From Mesorhizobium loti (GTDB lineage Bacteria > Pseudomonadota > Alphaproteobacteria > Rhizobiales > Rhizobiaceae), in assembly GCA_002356515.1 (NCBI GenBank), contig AP017605.1, positions 5,441,020-5,505,019 on the forward strand: a stretch of DNA of 64,000 nt, given 5' to 3'. Shown one piece after another: positions 1 to 8,233 of this stretch. A model generated the notes under the pieces. The model was not told the origin of the DNA. It saw only the letters and a program-made list of their open reading frames with translations, and did not search any database. A program made the translations under genes and the position numbers. Numbering within the stretch: the stretch's first letter is position 1; every line of letters begins with the position of its first letter.

Positions 1-67
1 TCATGGCGATATGACGACGGCCAACGAAAGCCTGTTGGGACTGGAGACAAAAACTTCCGGGGCGATG

Positions 68-96
68 TGTGAACGGCTCGATACCGTGCGTTCACA
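68..96. promoter_or_regulatory. inverted repeat upstream of ABC operon, possible operator
   Basis: TGTGAACG (68-75) and CGTTCACA (89-96) form a perfect 8-bp dyad with a 13-bp spacer, about 154 bp before the start of the binding-protein gene. The size fits a dimeric regulator site. No regulator gene is adjacent in the window. A 62-codon frame over 11-199 covers the dyad but has no recognisable product, so I treat bases 1-249 as leader sequence. Confidence 0.35.
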
Positions 97-249
97 TCTC
101 GCCGGGGACCTCGTCAGCATAGGTAGCCATTGGCTTAGTGTTTACCCACACGATTCTGAGACCTCGTACCTGAGGAGGCCGGCTCAGAAATCTGAGTAGT
201 AGAATGTCGGCCGGAGATCGAAAAAACTAACCTAACAAGGGGAACGAGC

Positions 250-1083
250 ATGAAAAAGATTAAGATGGCTGTAACAGCGGTGTCAATCGCTCTCACGTCA
301 GTGGCTTTTGGCCCTTCGGCTCACGCGGGAGAGGTTCTGGATCGCATCCTTACCTCTAAAACCCTCAGGGTTGCTGCGGGTGCCGATTGGGGGCTAATTG
401 CTCACTTGGACGAAAAGAACGAACTAGTCGGCTACGATATCGATGTTGCCAAAGGAATTGCGAAGTATTTGGGCGTAAACGCTGAATTTGTAACGCCCGG
501 CTGGGACTTGATTGCGGCCGGTAACTGGGCAGGTCGGTGGGACATTGGTACAGGACAAATGGCACCTACCAAGGCTCGCGCGGATAAGTTCGATTTCTCT
601 GTGCCATACTTCTACGACCGCACGGTGATTGTCGTCCACAAGGATAGCAAGGCAACAAAAGGTTCCGATCTTGAGGGCAAGAAGATTGGCGTAAACGGTG
701 GAACTGTTGCAGAAGCTTATGCAAACCAAACCTACACGCCGGATGACCCCAATGCGGCGCCCGTTCCCTACGATTTCAAAGCTGGCGAGGTCAAAACGTA
801 TGGCAATTCGACTATCGCCTTTGATGATCTTCGACTGGGCGATGGCGTCCGTCTCGACGCTGTCATTACAGACGAAACCTTCACGGAAGGTGCAATCAAG
901 TCAGGTTATCCAATCAAGATTATCGATAGGCTCTTTGCCTTGCCTGCGGCAATCCCGATGATGAAGGGCGATAAAGAACTGGTAGAAAAGGTCTCTGCCG
1001 CGATCAAAAACATGAGGGATGACGGAACACTGTCGAAGCTATCAGTGAAGTGGTATGGATCGGACCACTCTGTCGCGAAGTAA
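250..1083 (+). CDS. amino-acid ABC transporter periplasmic substrate-binding protein (family 3)
   Basis: A 277-residue polar/basic amino-acid type binding protein (SBP family 3, HisJ/GlnH-like). It should capture ligand in the periplasm and deliver it to the permease encoded next. Residues 1-26 are a Sec signal peptide ending AHA, with cleavage before Gly27. The mature part shows family landmarks: the ELVGYDIDVAKGIAKYLG strand-helix near the N-terminus, then DFSVPYFYDRTVIVVHK and LEGKKIGVNGGTVAE. The ATG follows an AAGGGGAACGAGC ribosome-binding region. It is first in a three-gene operon, with a strong intercistronic hairpin behind it. The ligand cannot be read from the sequence. A role in uptake of an amino acid or betaine-like solute is inference. 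Confidence 0.9.
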   Translation: MKKIKMAVTAVSIALTSVAFGPSAHAGEVLDRILTSKTLRVAAGADWGLIAHLDEKNELVGYDIDVAKGIAKYLGVNAEFVTPGWDLIAAGNWAGRWDIGTGQMAPTKARADKFDFSVPYFYDRTVIVVHKDSKATKGSDLEGKKIGVNGGTVAEAYANQTYTPDDPNAAPVPYDFKAGEVKTYGNSTIAFDDLRLGDGVRLDAVITDETFTEGAIKSGYPIKIIDRLFALPAAIPMMKGDKELVEKVSAAIKNMRDDGTLSKLSVKWYGSDHSVAK

Positions 1084-1102
1084 GTAGCTTCGTGAACATT
1101 GT

Positions 1103-1126
1103 GCGGCTCGGGTCAAACCGAGCCGC
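1103..1126 (+). terminator. intercistronic stem-loop between binding protein and permease genes
   Basis: GCGGCTCGG (1103-1111), loop GTCAAA, CCGAGCCGC (1118-1126): a perfect 9-bp GC-rich stem. No U-tract follows and the next ribosome-binding site is only a few bases downstream. It is therefore more likely an mRNA-stabilising or attenuating hairpin that keeps binding-protein mRNA in excess than a full terminator. Confidence 0.55.
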
Positions 1127-1144
1127 CTGGTTGGAGGATCTCTC

Positions 1145-2119
1145 TTGCTTTACCAAGATACTGTTGATTCCGAGGTACTAGTCCATCGACCTTGGTTTGT
1201 TGCGTCGATCTTCGCCGCCGTGCTCGCAGTTTCTCTGATGTTCAACCTTTCGGGCACAGCGTTCGGCGACCTTATGCGGCCTGTTATCGGCGACCCGCTA
1301 CAGAGCGGCATTTATGGGCGTGTCGCAATCGCCTTCGTGATTGCGGTAATGTTCTGCGCCAACATCGTGCTGATCGGGTTTGCCCCCTTGAGGGTGCAGA
1401 TCGGCATTGTATGGGCCGAGCTGCTGCTGCTGTTTCTCGGCTTCTTCAACGCATTTAACCTTAACATGCCGTTCATCTGGGAGCATCTGCCATACCTGAT
1501 CACGCAGGGTGTGGTGACCACGATTTATGTTTCGGCAGTTTCACTTATTTTCGCATCAATCATCGCGATGATCGCTGCTATTGCAAAGCTTTCAAGCAAT
1601 GGCTTCGCCTATGCCCTCGCCAGCTTTTACACCTCGTTTTTCCGCGGTCTGCCGCTTCTTATCCAGATTTACCTGATTTACCTGGGGCTGCCGCAGCTGG
1701 GTATCGTGATCAATGCAGTTCCTTCGGGTATATTGGCACTGTCGCTTTGCGTAGGAGCTTATATGACGGAAATCTTCCGCGCGGGTATCCAGAGCATTGA
1801 CCGCGGCCAATGGGAAGCATCCCGTTCGATCGGCTTCGGCTTCGGCCTTACCATACGCAAGATAATCCTGCCGCAGGCGCTTCCAGTCATCATTCCACCC
1901 ATGGGCAACACGTTCATTGCAATGCTGAAAGACAGCTCGCTTGTCTCGGTCCTCGGCGTATGGGAGTTGACATTCCTTGCTCGCACGATCGGCCAGCCGA
2001 CCTTTCATCATATGGAGATGCTGATAACAGCGGCGATGATCTATTGGATCCTGTCCGCCTGCCTCGAGGTGCTCCAATCACGGCTTGAGCGCCACTTCGC
2101 AAGGAGTAAAGTGCGATGA
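1145..2119 (+). CDS. amino-acid ABC transporter permease
   Basis: A 324-residue inner-membrane permease of the HisM/GlnP type. The first third has two or three hydrophobic segments (for example [19 protein letters not shown]). The transport core follows from about residue 115 ([18 protein letters not shown]). The EAA cytoplasmic loop that docks on the ATPase is visible as [19 protein letters not shown], ending [12 protein letters not shown]. The start is read as TTG at 1145 because GGAGG lies 7 nt upstream and no better ATG precedes the first membrane segment. The stop overlaps the ATPase start (ATGA), so translation is coupled. It probably forms a homodimer, as no second permease is present. 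Confidence 0.88.
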   Translation: MLYQDTVDSEVLVHRPWFVASIFAAVLAVSLMFNLSGTAFGDLMRPVIGDPLQSGIYGRVAIAFVIAVMFCANIVLIGFAPLRVQIGIVWAELLLLFLGFFNAFNLNMPFIWEHLPYLITQGVVTTIYVSAVSLIFASIIAMIAAIAKLSSNGFAYALASFYTSFFRGLPLLIQIYLIYLGLPQLGIVINAVPSGILALSLCVGAYMTEIFRAGIQSIDRGQWEASRSIGFGFGLTIRKIILPQALPVIIPPMGNTFIAMLKDSSLVSVLGVWELTFLARTIGQPTFHHMEMLITAAMIYWILSACLEVLQSRLERHFARSKVR

Positions 2120-2982
2120 CCGCTACCGACATAGATCATTTGATAGGCCTCAATGGAGGCGATTCCTCGATGGCGACAGGCAATGTGCGGCGCATACCGG
2201 TATCATCGCAGGCGTTATCCGGCCAGAAGCAGGTCCCAATGAGTGCTGACAAAATTATCGAAGCGACGCACGTCTCTAAATGGTACGGCAGCTTCAGAGC
2301 ATTAACTGATGTCAACCTTACCGTCCGCAAAGGCGAACGCATCGTCATCTGTGGTCCCTCCGGCTCGGGCAAGTCCACCTTGATCCGCTGCTTCAACCGG
2401 CTCGAAGCGAATCAGGAGGGCGAGATCAGGGTGAATGGGATGCTATTGCACAACAAGATGCGGAATGTGACCGAAGTTCGCAAGAACGTAGGAATGGTAT
2501 TCCAGCATTTCAATCTGTTCCCTCACATGACTGTGCTGATGAACTGCATGGCGGGCCCAATGTGGATCAAGGGGGTACCCGAAGCCCAAGCTAAACAGAC
2601 TGCGCTAAAATATCTCGAACGCGTGCGAATTCCAGAACAGGCAAATAAATACCCGGTTCAACTCTCGGGCGGACAGCAGCAGCGCGTGGCCATTGCCCGC
2701 TCGCTGTGCATGGAGCCCGCGGTCATGTTATTCGATGAACCTACATCGGCACTTGATCCTGAGATGGTGTCGGAAGTGTTGGAAACCATGACGAGCTTGG
2801 CACGCGATGGCATGACCATGGTCTGCGTTACCCACGAGATGGGCTTTGCACGTGCCGTCGCCGATAGGATTATCTTTATGGATAAAGGCCGGATTGTTGA
2901 GGAGGCCAATCCGAACGACTTCTTCGCCAACCCCCACCATGAACGGACCAGGCTGTTCCTTAGCCAGATCTTGTCGCATTAG
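2116..2982 (+). CDS. amino-acid ABC transporter ATP-binding protein
   Basis: A 288-residue ATPase of the GlnQ/HisP class that energises the importer encoded upstream. Walker A is GPSGSGKST, the signature is [15 protein letters not shown], Walker B is [14 protein letters not shown], and the switch His is in [14 protein letters not shown]. The first about 40 residues are an extension not typical of the family. A second start at 2239 (ATG AGT GCT) would give the usual length, but the 4-bp overlap with the permease stop favours 2116. The operon appears to end here: no partner gene follows before the IS relics. Confidence 0.88.
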   Translation: MTATDIDHLIGLNGGDSSMATGNVRRIPVSSQALSGQKQVPMSADKIIEATHVSKWYGSFRALTDVNLTVRKGERIVICGPSGSGKSTLIRCFNRLEANQEGEIRVNGMLLHNKMRNVTEVRKNVGMVFQHFNLFPHMTVLMNCMAGPMWIKGVPEAQAKQTALKYLERVRIPEQANKYPVQLSGGQQQRVAIARSLCMEPAVMLFDEPTSALDPEMVSEVLETMTSLARDGMTMVCVTHEMGFARAVADRIIFMDKGRIVEEANPNDFFANPHHERTRLFLSQILSH

Positions 2983-3279
2983 ATAGTATTTCTTAAGGTA
3001 GGACATATCGGAGCTGATTGAGCAGGCGCCTTTTAGCTACGGTTGGCTGATTGCCGCGAACATGGCCACGTGCTGCTTCGCGGGGAAGTCCTTCCGGTGT
3101 ATGTCTCGCACGTTCCAGGTAAATTCGTGGCGCAACCGTCTTAACGGAATGAACCAGCTTCGGCCCCGGCAGGGACGTATCCGCACGGTATGGGTGCTGC
3201 AGAGCTCGAACGATAGCTGATGGCTGTCGCCTCAAGGAATTCGGCGGATCGAAGCATCGCATGCCACAGCGAGTTAGGG
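2983..3279. other. intergenic stretch, no recognisable gene
   Basis: About 300 bp between the ABC operon and the first IS relic. A short plus-frame around 3015-3090 reads like a truncated coding remnant but matches no family I recognise. No hairpin with a U-tract was seen. Confidence 0.4.
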
Positions 3280-3560
3280 GGCGACAGCGACGGCGGTACC
3301 TCTGAAGCCGATCTTTTCCCAGTCAGGCTCACAACTGCAGCCTTCATAGAGAAGTGAACGCACATGTGTATTTCCACGGCGGGAGATATGGCCTTCGTAA
3401 TCCACCTCACCCGAGCTAATGCATTTATTGCCGCGCGGCCGGGCATCGTTACACCGTCGTCGCACGCCGCAGCGCCGCTGCTCTCGGGGACCACATCGCC
3501 GTCTGCATGTTCCAATGTCATTGCGCGTAAGCTCCATGTTCATCGAGCTATTGCAAGGTG
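3280..3560 (-). pseudogene. IS110/IS1111-type transposase C-terminal relic
   Basis: The minus strand reads SGEVDYEGHISRRGNTHVRSLLYE, the C-terminal GxISKxGxxxxRxxLYEAA signature of IS110-family DEDD transposases. It then shifts frame. Only the tail survives, so it is an inactive scrap. Confidence 0.6.
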
Positions 3561-3737
3561 CCGTGGCGCATCGCTCTGATGTCCTTTTGCAAGGCGCGAT
3601 CTGCGCAGTATCTCACCCGACAGCGATTTCCTCGGTCGGTTTGAGCGTCTCATGCTCGCCTGGATACCATGACGATGCAGAAGTTCGGAGTAGGCCCCGC
3701 AGGCGTATTGGGCGGATTCAAGCGGTCGTCGCAACAC
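3545..3737 (-). pseudogene. IS3-family OrfB fragment
   Basis: The minus strand reads QYACGAYSELLHRHGIQASM, the conserved block just before the catalytic Glu region of IS3 OrfB (GSQY...LL...GI..SMS). The following NxxDNAxxE motif is lost to frame damage. A short relic between IS110 and IS30 remnants. Confidence 0.5.
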
Positions 3738-3750
3738 TGATTGTGTTCAC

Positions 3751-4337
3751 TCATGACAGCAACTCGTCAAGCGCCTCTGCTGGCGTTTTCCAACCCAAAG
3801 TTTTTCTCGGTCGAGCATTGAGGGCCGCGGCCACGGCGGCGATCTCGTCGGCGCTGTGGACGCTCAGGTCGGTGCCTTTCGGGAAGTACTGACGCAGCAG
3901 CCCATTGGTGTTCTCGTTGGTGCCACGCTGCCAGGGGCTTTGCGGATCGCAGAAATAGACTTGGACACCCGCGTCGATCTTGAGACGATCGTGCTGAGCC
4001 ATTTCGGCTCCCTGATCCAGGTCAGCGAACGACGCATCTCTTCGGGCAAGGTGATGATGGTGCGCGTAATCGCGTCGCGCACGGCTTCGGCCCCGTGTCC
4101 CGCGAGAGCAGGGCCATTCTTCATGCGCGGAGCTTCGCCATGCCCCGCAAGCCGCGGAAGATGCAGCAACATCGTGAAGCGTGTCGTACGCTCAACCAGC
4201 GTGCCGATCGCCGAGCTGCCAAGACCAAGGATGAGGTCTCCCTCCCAGTGGCCCGGCACTCCGCGATCGGCCGCTTCGGCGGGGCGGTGACAATCATGAT
4301 CTCCGGCGAGACAAAGCTCTTGCCTCGCCTGCGTACC
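3751..4337 (-). pseudogene. IS30-family transposase, C-terminal part (split by IS66)
   Basis: Minus-strand frames give [10 protein letters not shown], then [20 protein letters not shown], then [20 protein letters not shown], then the C-terminal RPRKTLGWKTPAEAL: the DDE core and C-terminus of IS30 transposases. At least one frameshift lies near 4000-4050, so the gene was broken apart from the insertion. The 5' part continues at 7070-7181 beyond the IS66 element. The terminal sequence near 3712-3760 recurs in diverged form at 59416-59535. Confidence 0.8.
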
Positions 4338-4417
4338 GTACGCCTACGACGAAGGCCGCCTACTGACGCGTACCTTAAGGCGTTAATGTCCGCTTAGATT
4401 AAGTGGACACTTAGCGA

Positions 4418-4921
4418 ATGAAGTATCTGGCTATGGAGCGGCCGTCGGCAGTGGAAGCGAGCACGCCTGCGGCTGTGCCGCTGCCGCCGGGTGCGGGCCG
4501 ACAGCGGACGCGTCGCTCCTGGACGGTCGAGCAGAAGCTGGCGATCGTGCGTGAGGTGCAGGAGTCCGGTGATCCGGTGTCGATTGTGGCGCGGCGTCAC
4601 GACATGAACGCGAACCACTTGTTCATCTGGATGAAGCAAGCCCAGCAAGGGCGATTGGGCCGAGCCAACTCGGTGCCTGAGACCCCTCCGATCGCCTTCA
4701 TTGACATGGGTGTTGTCGGTCCCAGCGTGCACGATGTAGAGCCGGAAGAGCCGGCTCCTGCGCGATCGCACTCTGAAGTACCAGCTACGATCAGCCAAGC
4801 GGTGTCTCTCGGTGGCCGGATGGAAATCGTCGGGGCCAACGGTCGGCGTGTGATCGTCGACCGTACTGTCGACGTAAGTGTCCTGCTGCGGATCTTGCAG
4901 GGGCTGGAAATGCTGCGATGA
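4418..4921 (+). CDS. tnpA: IS66 TnpA accessory protein
   Basis: A 167-residue IS66 Orf1 product, needed for transposition along with TnpB and TnpC. An N-terminal HTH of the Tnp8/IS3-OrfA type is visible in RRSWTVEQKLAIVREVQE followed by VARRHDMNANHLFIWMKQA. The C-terminus VLLRILQGLEML is typical. The stop overlaps the tnpB start (ATGA), the usual coupled arrangement. Confidence 0.88.
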   Translation: MKYLAMERPSAVEASTPAAVPLPPGAGRQRTRRSWTVEQKLAIVREVQESGDPVSIVARRHDMNANHLFIWMKQAQQGRLGRANSVPETPPIAFIDMGVVGPSVHDVEPEEPAPARSHSEVPATISQAVSLGGRMEIVGANGRRVIVDRTVDVSVLLRILQGLEMLR

Positions 4922-5262
4922 TCCCGACAGAAGGCGTGCGTGTGTGGTTAGCCACAGGCTACACCGACATGAGATGTGGCTTTCCATCACTGGCGCTACG
5001 GGTGCAGGAGGTCCTCAAACATAATCCCCTTGGGGGCAACCTGTTTTGCTTCAGGGGGAAACGCGGAAATTTGTTGAAGGTCATCTGGCATGATGGCCAA
5101 GGTGCATGTCTGTTCACAAAAAGACTCGAGCGCGGCCGCTTCATATGGCCAACAGTTGAGGGTGGAGCTGTGACAGTATCTTCTGCACAGCTGAGTTATC
5201 TCTTGTCTGGCATAGACTGGCGGAACCCTCAGGAAACGTGGCGTCCAGCTCGGGTTGGGTAG
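4918..5262 (+). CDS. tnpB: IS66 TnpB accessory protein
   Basis: A 114-residue IS66 Orf2 protein. It has the invariant opening GVRVWLATGYTDMRCGF and the core NLFCFRGKRGNLLKVIWHDG, with GACLFTKRLERGRFIWP at the C-terminal side. Length is normal for the family. It starts inside the tnpA stop and is intact. Confidence 0.92.
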   Translation: MIPTEGVRVWLATGYTDMRCGFPSLALRVQEVLKHNPLGGNLFCFRGKRGNLLKVIWHDGQGACLFTKRLERGRFIWPTVEGGAVTVSSAQLSYLLSGIDWRNPQETWRPARVG

Positions 5263-5306
5263 CATTTTTTAATTGAAAATACAATGGAATGTGATTCAAT
5301 CGGCGC

Positions 5307-6992
5307 ATGACTTCGAAGCCGGTTGAGCTCCCCTCGGATCTTGCCAGCGCCTACGTGGCGCTGCTGGTTGAGCGTGAGGCGTTGCAGGCTGAACGCGATG
5401 TGGCGGTCACGGATGCTGCCAGCTGGCAGGCTGAAGCCGCCAACGCGAAGGCCATGCTGTCCGACAACGAGGCGCGGATTGCGCATCTCGAGCTGCGCAT
5501 CGAGAAGCTGAAACGCGAACTGTACGGGCAGCGCTCCGAGCGCACGGCGCGGCTGATCGAGCAGTTGGAATTGGAGCTCGAAGACCTCGTCACCTCGGCG
5601 ACCGAGGATGAGCTTGCCGCGCAGGCTGCGGCGGCGAAGACGCAGACGGTGCGCCCCTTCACGCGCAAGCGACCGGTGCGCAAGCCATGGCCGGATGACA
5701 TCGAGCGCGAGCGCATCGTCATCGAGCCACCCAGCGCCTGCGCCTGCTGCGGCGGATCCCGGCTGTCCAAGCTGGGCGAGGATGTGACCAAGACGCTGGA
5801 AGAGATCCCGCGCCGGTTCAAGCTGATCGAGACGGTGCGCGAAAAGTTCACCTGCCGCGACTGCGAGAAGATCACCCAGCCGCCGGCGCCGTTCCATGCC
5901 ACGCCGCGCGGCTTCATCGGTCCCCAACTGCTGGCGACAATCCTGTTTGACAAGTTCGGCATGCATGCTCCACTCAACCGCCAGAGCGCGCGCTTCAAGG
6001 CTGAGGGGATCGACTTGCCGGTGTCGACGCTGGCCGATCAGGTCGGCCACGGAACCTTCGCCGTCATGCCGCTCTTCCAGCTGATCGAGCGCCATGTGCT
6101 CGCGGCCGAGCGCCTTCATGGCGACGACACCACCATTCGCATCCTGGCGAAGGACAAGTGCGCGACCGGGCGCATATGGACCTATACGCGCGACGACCGT
6201 CCCTTCGCCGGGCCTGCGCCGCCGGCGGCGATCTATTACGCCTCGAGCGACCGGCGCGGCGAGCGTCCTCAGAAGCATCTGGCTGGGTACGCCGGCATCC
6301 TTCAGTGCGACTGTTACAGTGGCTTCGAGCCGCTGTTCGACCCGCAGCGGAAGGAGCAGCCGATCACGCCGGCCTTTTGCTACGCCCATGCACGGCGAGG
6401 ATTCTTCGAATTGGCTGACATCGCGAAAGAGGCCCGGGATGGCAAGAAGGGCAAACCGATCTCCCCGATCGCGCTGGAGGCGGTCAGGCGCCTCGACGCG
6501 CTGTTCGAGATCGAGCGCGCCATCAACGGCCGCAGCGCCGACGAGCGGTATGCCGTGCGGCAGGAGAAGAGCAAACCACTTCTCGACGACATGCACGCCT
6601 GGTTGCTCCGCCAGCGCGATACCCTCTCGCGCTCTTCCGAGGTCCTGAAGCCGATCAACTACATGCTCAGGCGCTGGAACGACTTCGCCCGCTTCATTGA
6701 CGACGGCAGAATCTGCCTCAGCAACAACGCGGCCGAAAGAGCGCTGCGCGGTATTGCTCTGGGAAGGCGCAACTGGACCTTCGCCGGTTCCCAGCGTGGC
6801 GCCGACCGCGCCGCCGTCATGCTCACCCTCATCACCACGGCACGCCTCAACGACGTCGACCCGAAAGCCTGGCTCGCCGACATCCTTGCCCGCATTGCCG
6901 ATCTTCCCGTCTCGCGTCTGCACGAACTACTGCCCTGGCAATGGAAGCTCCTGAGCCAAGCCGACAAGCCCGCCGGTCAGCAGGCCGCCTGA
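5307..6992 (+). CDS. tnpC: IS66 TnpC transposase
   Basis: A 561-residue IS66 DDE transposase. From N to C: a coiled-coil leucine-rich region (about 20-95, ending LKRELYGQRSERTARL), a zinc-finger-like segment with CACCGGSRL and CRDCEKI, the catalytic core (ERLHGDDTTIRIL, then ILQCDCYSGF), and the C-terminal region with NNAAERALRGIALGRRNW and FAGSQRGADRAAVML. No frame damage, unlike every other tnpC in this window. Confidence 0.93.
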   Translation: MTSKPVELPSDLASAYVALLVEREALQAERDVAVTDAASWQAEAANAKAMLSDNEARIAHLELRIEKLKRELYGQRSERTARLIEQLELELEDLVTSATEDELAAQAAAAKTQTVRPFTRKRPVRKPWPDDIERERIVIEPPSACACCGGSRLSKLGEDVTKTLEEIPRRFKLIETVREKFTCRDCEKITQPPAPFHATPRGFIGPQLLATILFDKFGMHAPLNRQSARFKAEGIDLPVSTLADQVGHGTFAVMPLFQLIERHVLAAERLHGDDTTIRILAKDKCATGRIWTYTRDDRPFAGPAPPAAIYYASSDRRGERPQKHLAGYAGILQCDCYSGFEPLFDPQRKEQPITPAFCYAHARRGFFELADIAKEARDGKKGKPISPIALEAVRRLDALFEIERAINGRSADERYAVRQEKSKPLLDDMHAWLLRQRDTLSRSSEVLKPINYMLRRWNDFARFIDDGRICLSNNAAERALRGIALGRRNWTFAGSQRGADRAAVMLTLITTARLNDVDPKAWLADILARIADLPVSRLHELLPWQWKLLSQADKPAGQQAA

Positions 6993-7069
6993 CCTTCACA
7001 CAACGCCATCATAGAGCCCGCCGCGCGCACGCGCATGTGCCAATCATGCGGCCTTCGCCGTATGCGTAC

Positions 7070-7181
7070 TGCGTACCCGTGCCCTGGGGACCCGCAACAC
7101 GCGCCCCGTTCGCAAGCAGGCCGACAGTTCGTGGCGAGGCGATGCATCTATTCCGAAGGAGACCTGTGCATTCGGAGGAGT
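7070..7181 (-). pseudogene. IS30-family transposase, middle part (other side of IS66)
   Basis: Read on the minus strand and joined to 4337 across the IS66, the frame gives ELSACLRTGRVLRVPRARVR then RGKSFVS. The CLRTGR-LRVPRAR block directly precedes the IS30 catalytic core. This proves the IS66 landed inside an IS30 gene. The true 5' end is missing, cut off by the end of the regulator gene. Confidence 0.7.
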
Positions 7182-8138
7182 TTATCGCAAAGAGCTAGGA
7201 GCCCTGCCGTAATGGGCCTTGAATGCCTGGGAAAAGTGTCCGGTGCTGGAGAACCCGGTGGCAAAGGCAATTTCGGCGATCGCAAGCGGGCTCTGTTCGA
7301 TCAGCCGCCGCGCGTGATCCAGCCGGATCCGGCGGTAGGTTTGCAAGAAGCCGGCGCTCAGATGCTGGGTGAAGAGGCGATCCAGATGGCGGGAGCTGAT
7401 CGAGAGGAAATGCGCCATTGCTTCTCGATCGAGCGGATTTTCGATCGTCGCTTCCATCTTTTCAAGCGCGGCCAGCAGGATCGGATTGTGAGTGCCAAAT
7501 CGCTCAGCCGCAGAACCGCGTTGCGGGTCGGATGGGTCGGCAATCGCAGTGTGAAGGTACCAGTCGCTGACGCGGCTCGCGAAATGCGCGCCCATGCGTT
7601 CGGCGATCAGCGCATGCATCATGTCGAGCGGAGCCACGCCGCCGCCACAGGTTATACGATCGCCGTCGATGACGTAGCGGGCTTGCCTAAGCGCTAGAGC
7701 CGGATAGGCCTCGCGCAAGATCGGGGCATGCTCCCAATGAATGGTGAAGTCCCTGTTGTCGAGCAGACCGGCGGCGGCCAGGATATACGCGCCGCTCGAG
7801 ATCGCGCCGAGACGGACGCCGAGACGAGACAGCCGCCGCAACGCCCTGAACAGCCTGTCCGCTTCCGCCCAGTTGCCTGGATCGCCGCCCGCACAGATGA
7901 ACACTGTATGGAATTCCGCACCCGCGGACGAGAGATCATCGCAGGCAATGTCGATGCCGCCGGAACTCTGCACAGGCAGGCCACCCTGCGAAAGCTGCCT
8001 GATGGTGTAAAGGCTGCGGCCCGCGAGCAGATTGGCGGCGCGTAAGGGTTCGGCCGCCGATGCGTAGGACATGAGCGCGAAATTCGGTAGCAGGAGAAAA
8101 CCAAACCGCTGAGTTTGTCGATCCAATTCAACCATCAT
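7182..8138 (-). CDS. GlxA-family AraC-type regulator, probable sarcosine/betaine catabolism activator
   Basis: A 318-residue two-domain regulator. Residues about 10-175 are a DJ-1/PfpI-like (GATase-1 fold) sensor domain (FGFLLLPNFALMSYASAAEP; AISSGAYILAAAGLL with Ser at the nucleophile elbow). Residues about 220-318 are an AraC DNA-binding domain with two HTHs (LSISSRHLDRLF and IAFATGFSSTGHFSQAFKAH). GbdR of Pseudomonas, which controls dimethylglycine and sarcosine genes, belongs to this family. Here the gene is divergent from soxB across 95 bp, so control of soxBDAG is the natural inference. Its 3' end abuts the IS30 relic without loss of the second HTH. The inducer is not known from the sequence. 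Confidence 0.85.
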   Translation of the reverse strand: MMVELDRQTQRFGFLLLPNFALMSYASAAEPLRAANLLAGRSLYTIRQLSQGGLPVQSSGGIDIACDDLSSAGAEFHTVFICAGGDPGNWAEADRLFRALRRLSRLGVRLGAISSGAYILAAAGLLDNRDFTIHWEHAPILREAYPALALRQARYVIDGDRITCGGGVAPLDMMHALIAERMGAHFASRVSDWYLHTAIADPSDPQRGSAAERFGTHNPILLAALEKMEATIENPLDREAMAHFLSISSRHLDRLFTQHLSAGFLQTYRRIRLDHARRLIEQSPLAIAEIAFATGFSSTGHFSQAFKAHYGRAPSSLR

Positions 8139-8233
8139 GTCCGATCTATATAACTAATCGTCCCATTTTTGGAACTAAATTGTTGTCGACGGGCATAGGT
8201 TGAACCGACTCCCCAGCTTGGACATGGCCAGCG
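8139..8233. promoter_or_regulatory. divergent promoter region, regulator / soxB
   Basis: 95 bp between the regulator start and the soxB start must contain both promoters. It is AT-rich around 8140-8190, unlike the GC-rich genes on each side. No clear dyad was seen. Confidence 0.5.

Larger units (their letters stand above)
4338..7069 (+). mobile_element. intact IS66-family insertion sequence with 8-bp target duplication
   Basis: The ends are 22-bp inverted repeats, 4338-4359 and 7048-7069, with two mismatches (GTACGCCTACGACGAAGG against GTACGCATACGGCGAAGG). TGCGTACC is repeated directly outside both ends (4330-4337 and 7070-7077), the 8-bp duplication expected of IS66. The 2732-bp element carries complete tnpA, tnpB and tnpC and is the best preserved IS of this family in the window. 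It sits inside an IS30 transposase gene. Confidence 0.93.

Noticed and set aside
11..199. 62-codon ORF at the left edge
   Set aside because: No ribosome-binding site or recognisable domain, and it runs across an inverted repeat that looks regulatory.
5229..6923. 564-codon open frame antisense to IS66 tnpC
   Set aside because: Opposite strand of a clearly conserved transposase. Arg/Gly/Asp-rich composition typical of antisense frames in GC-rich DNA.
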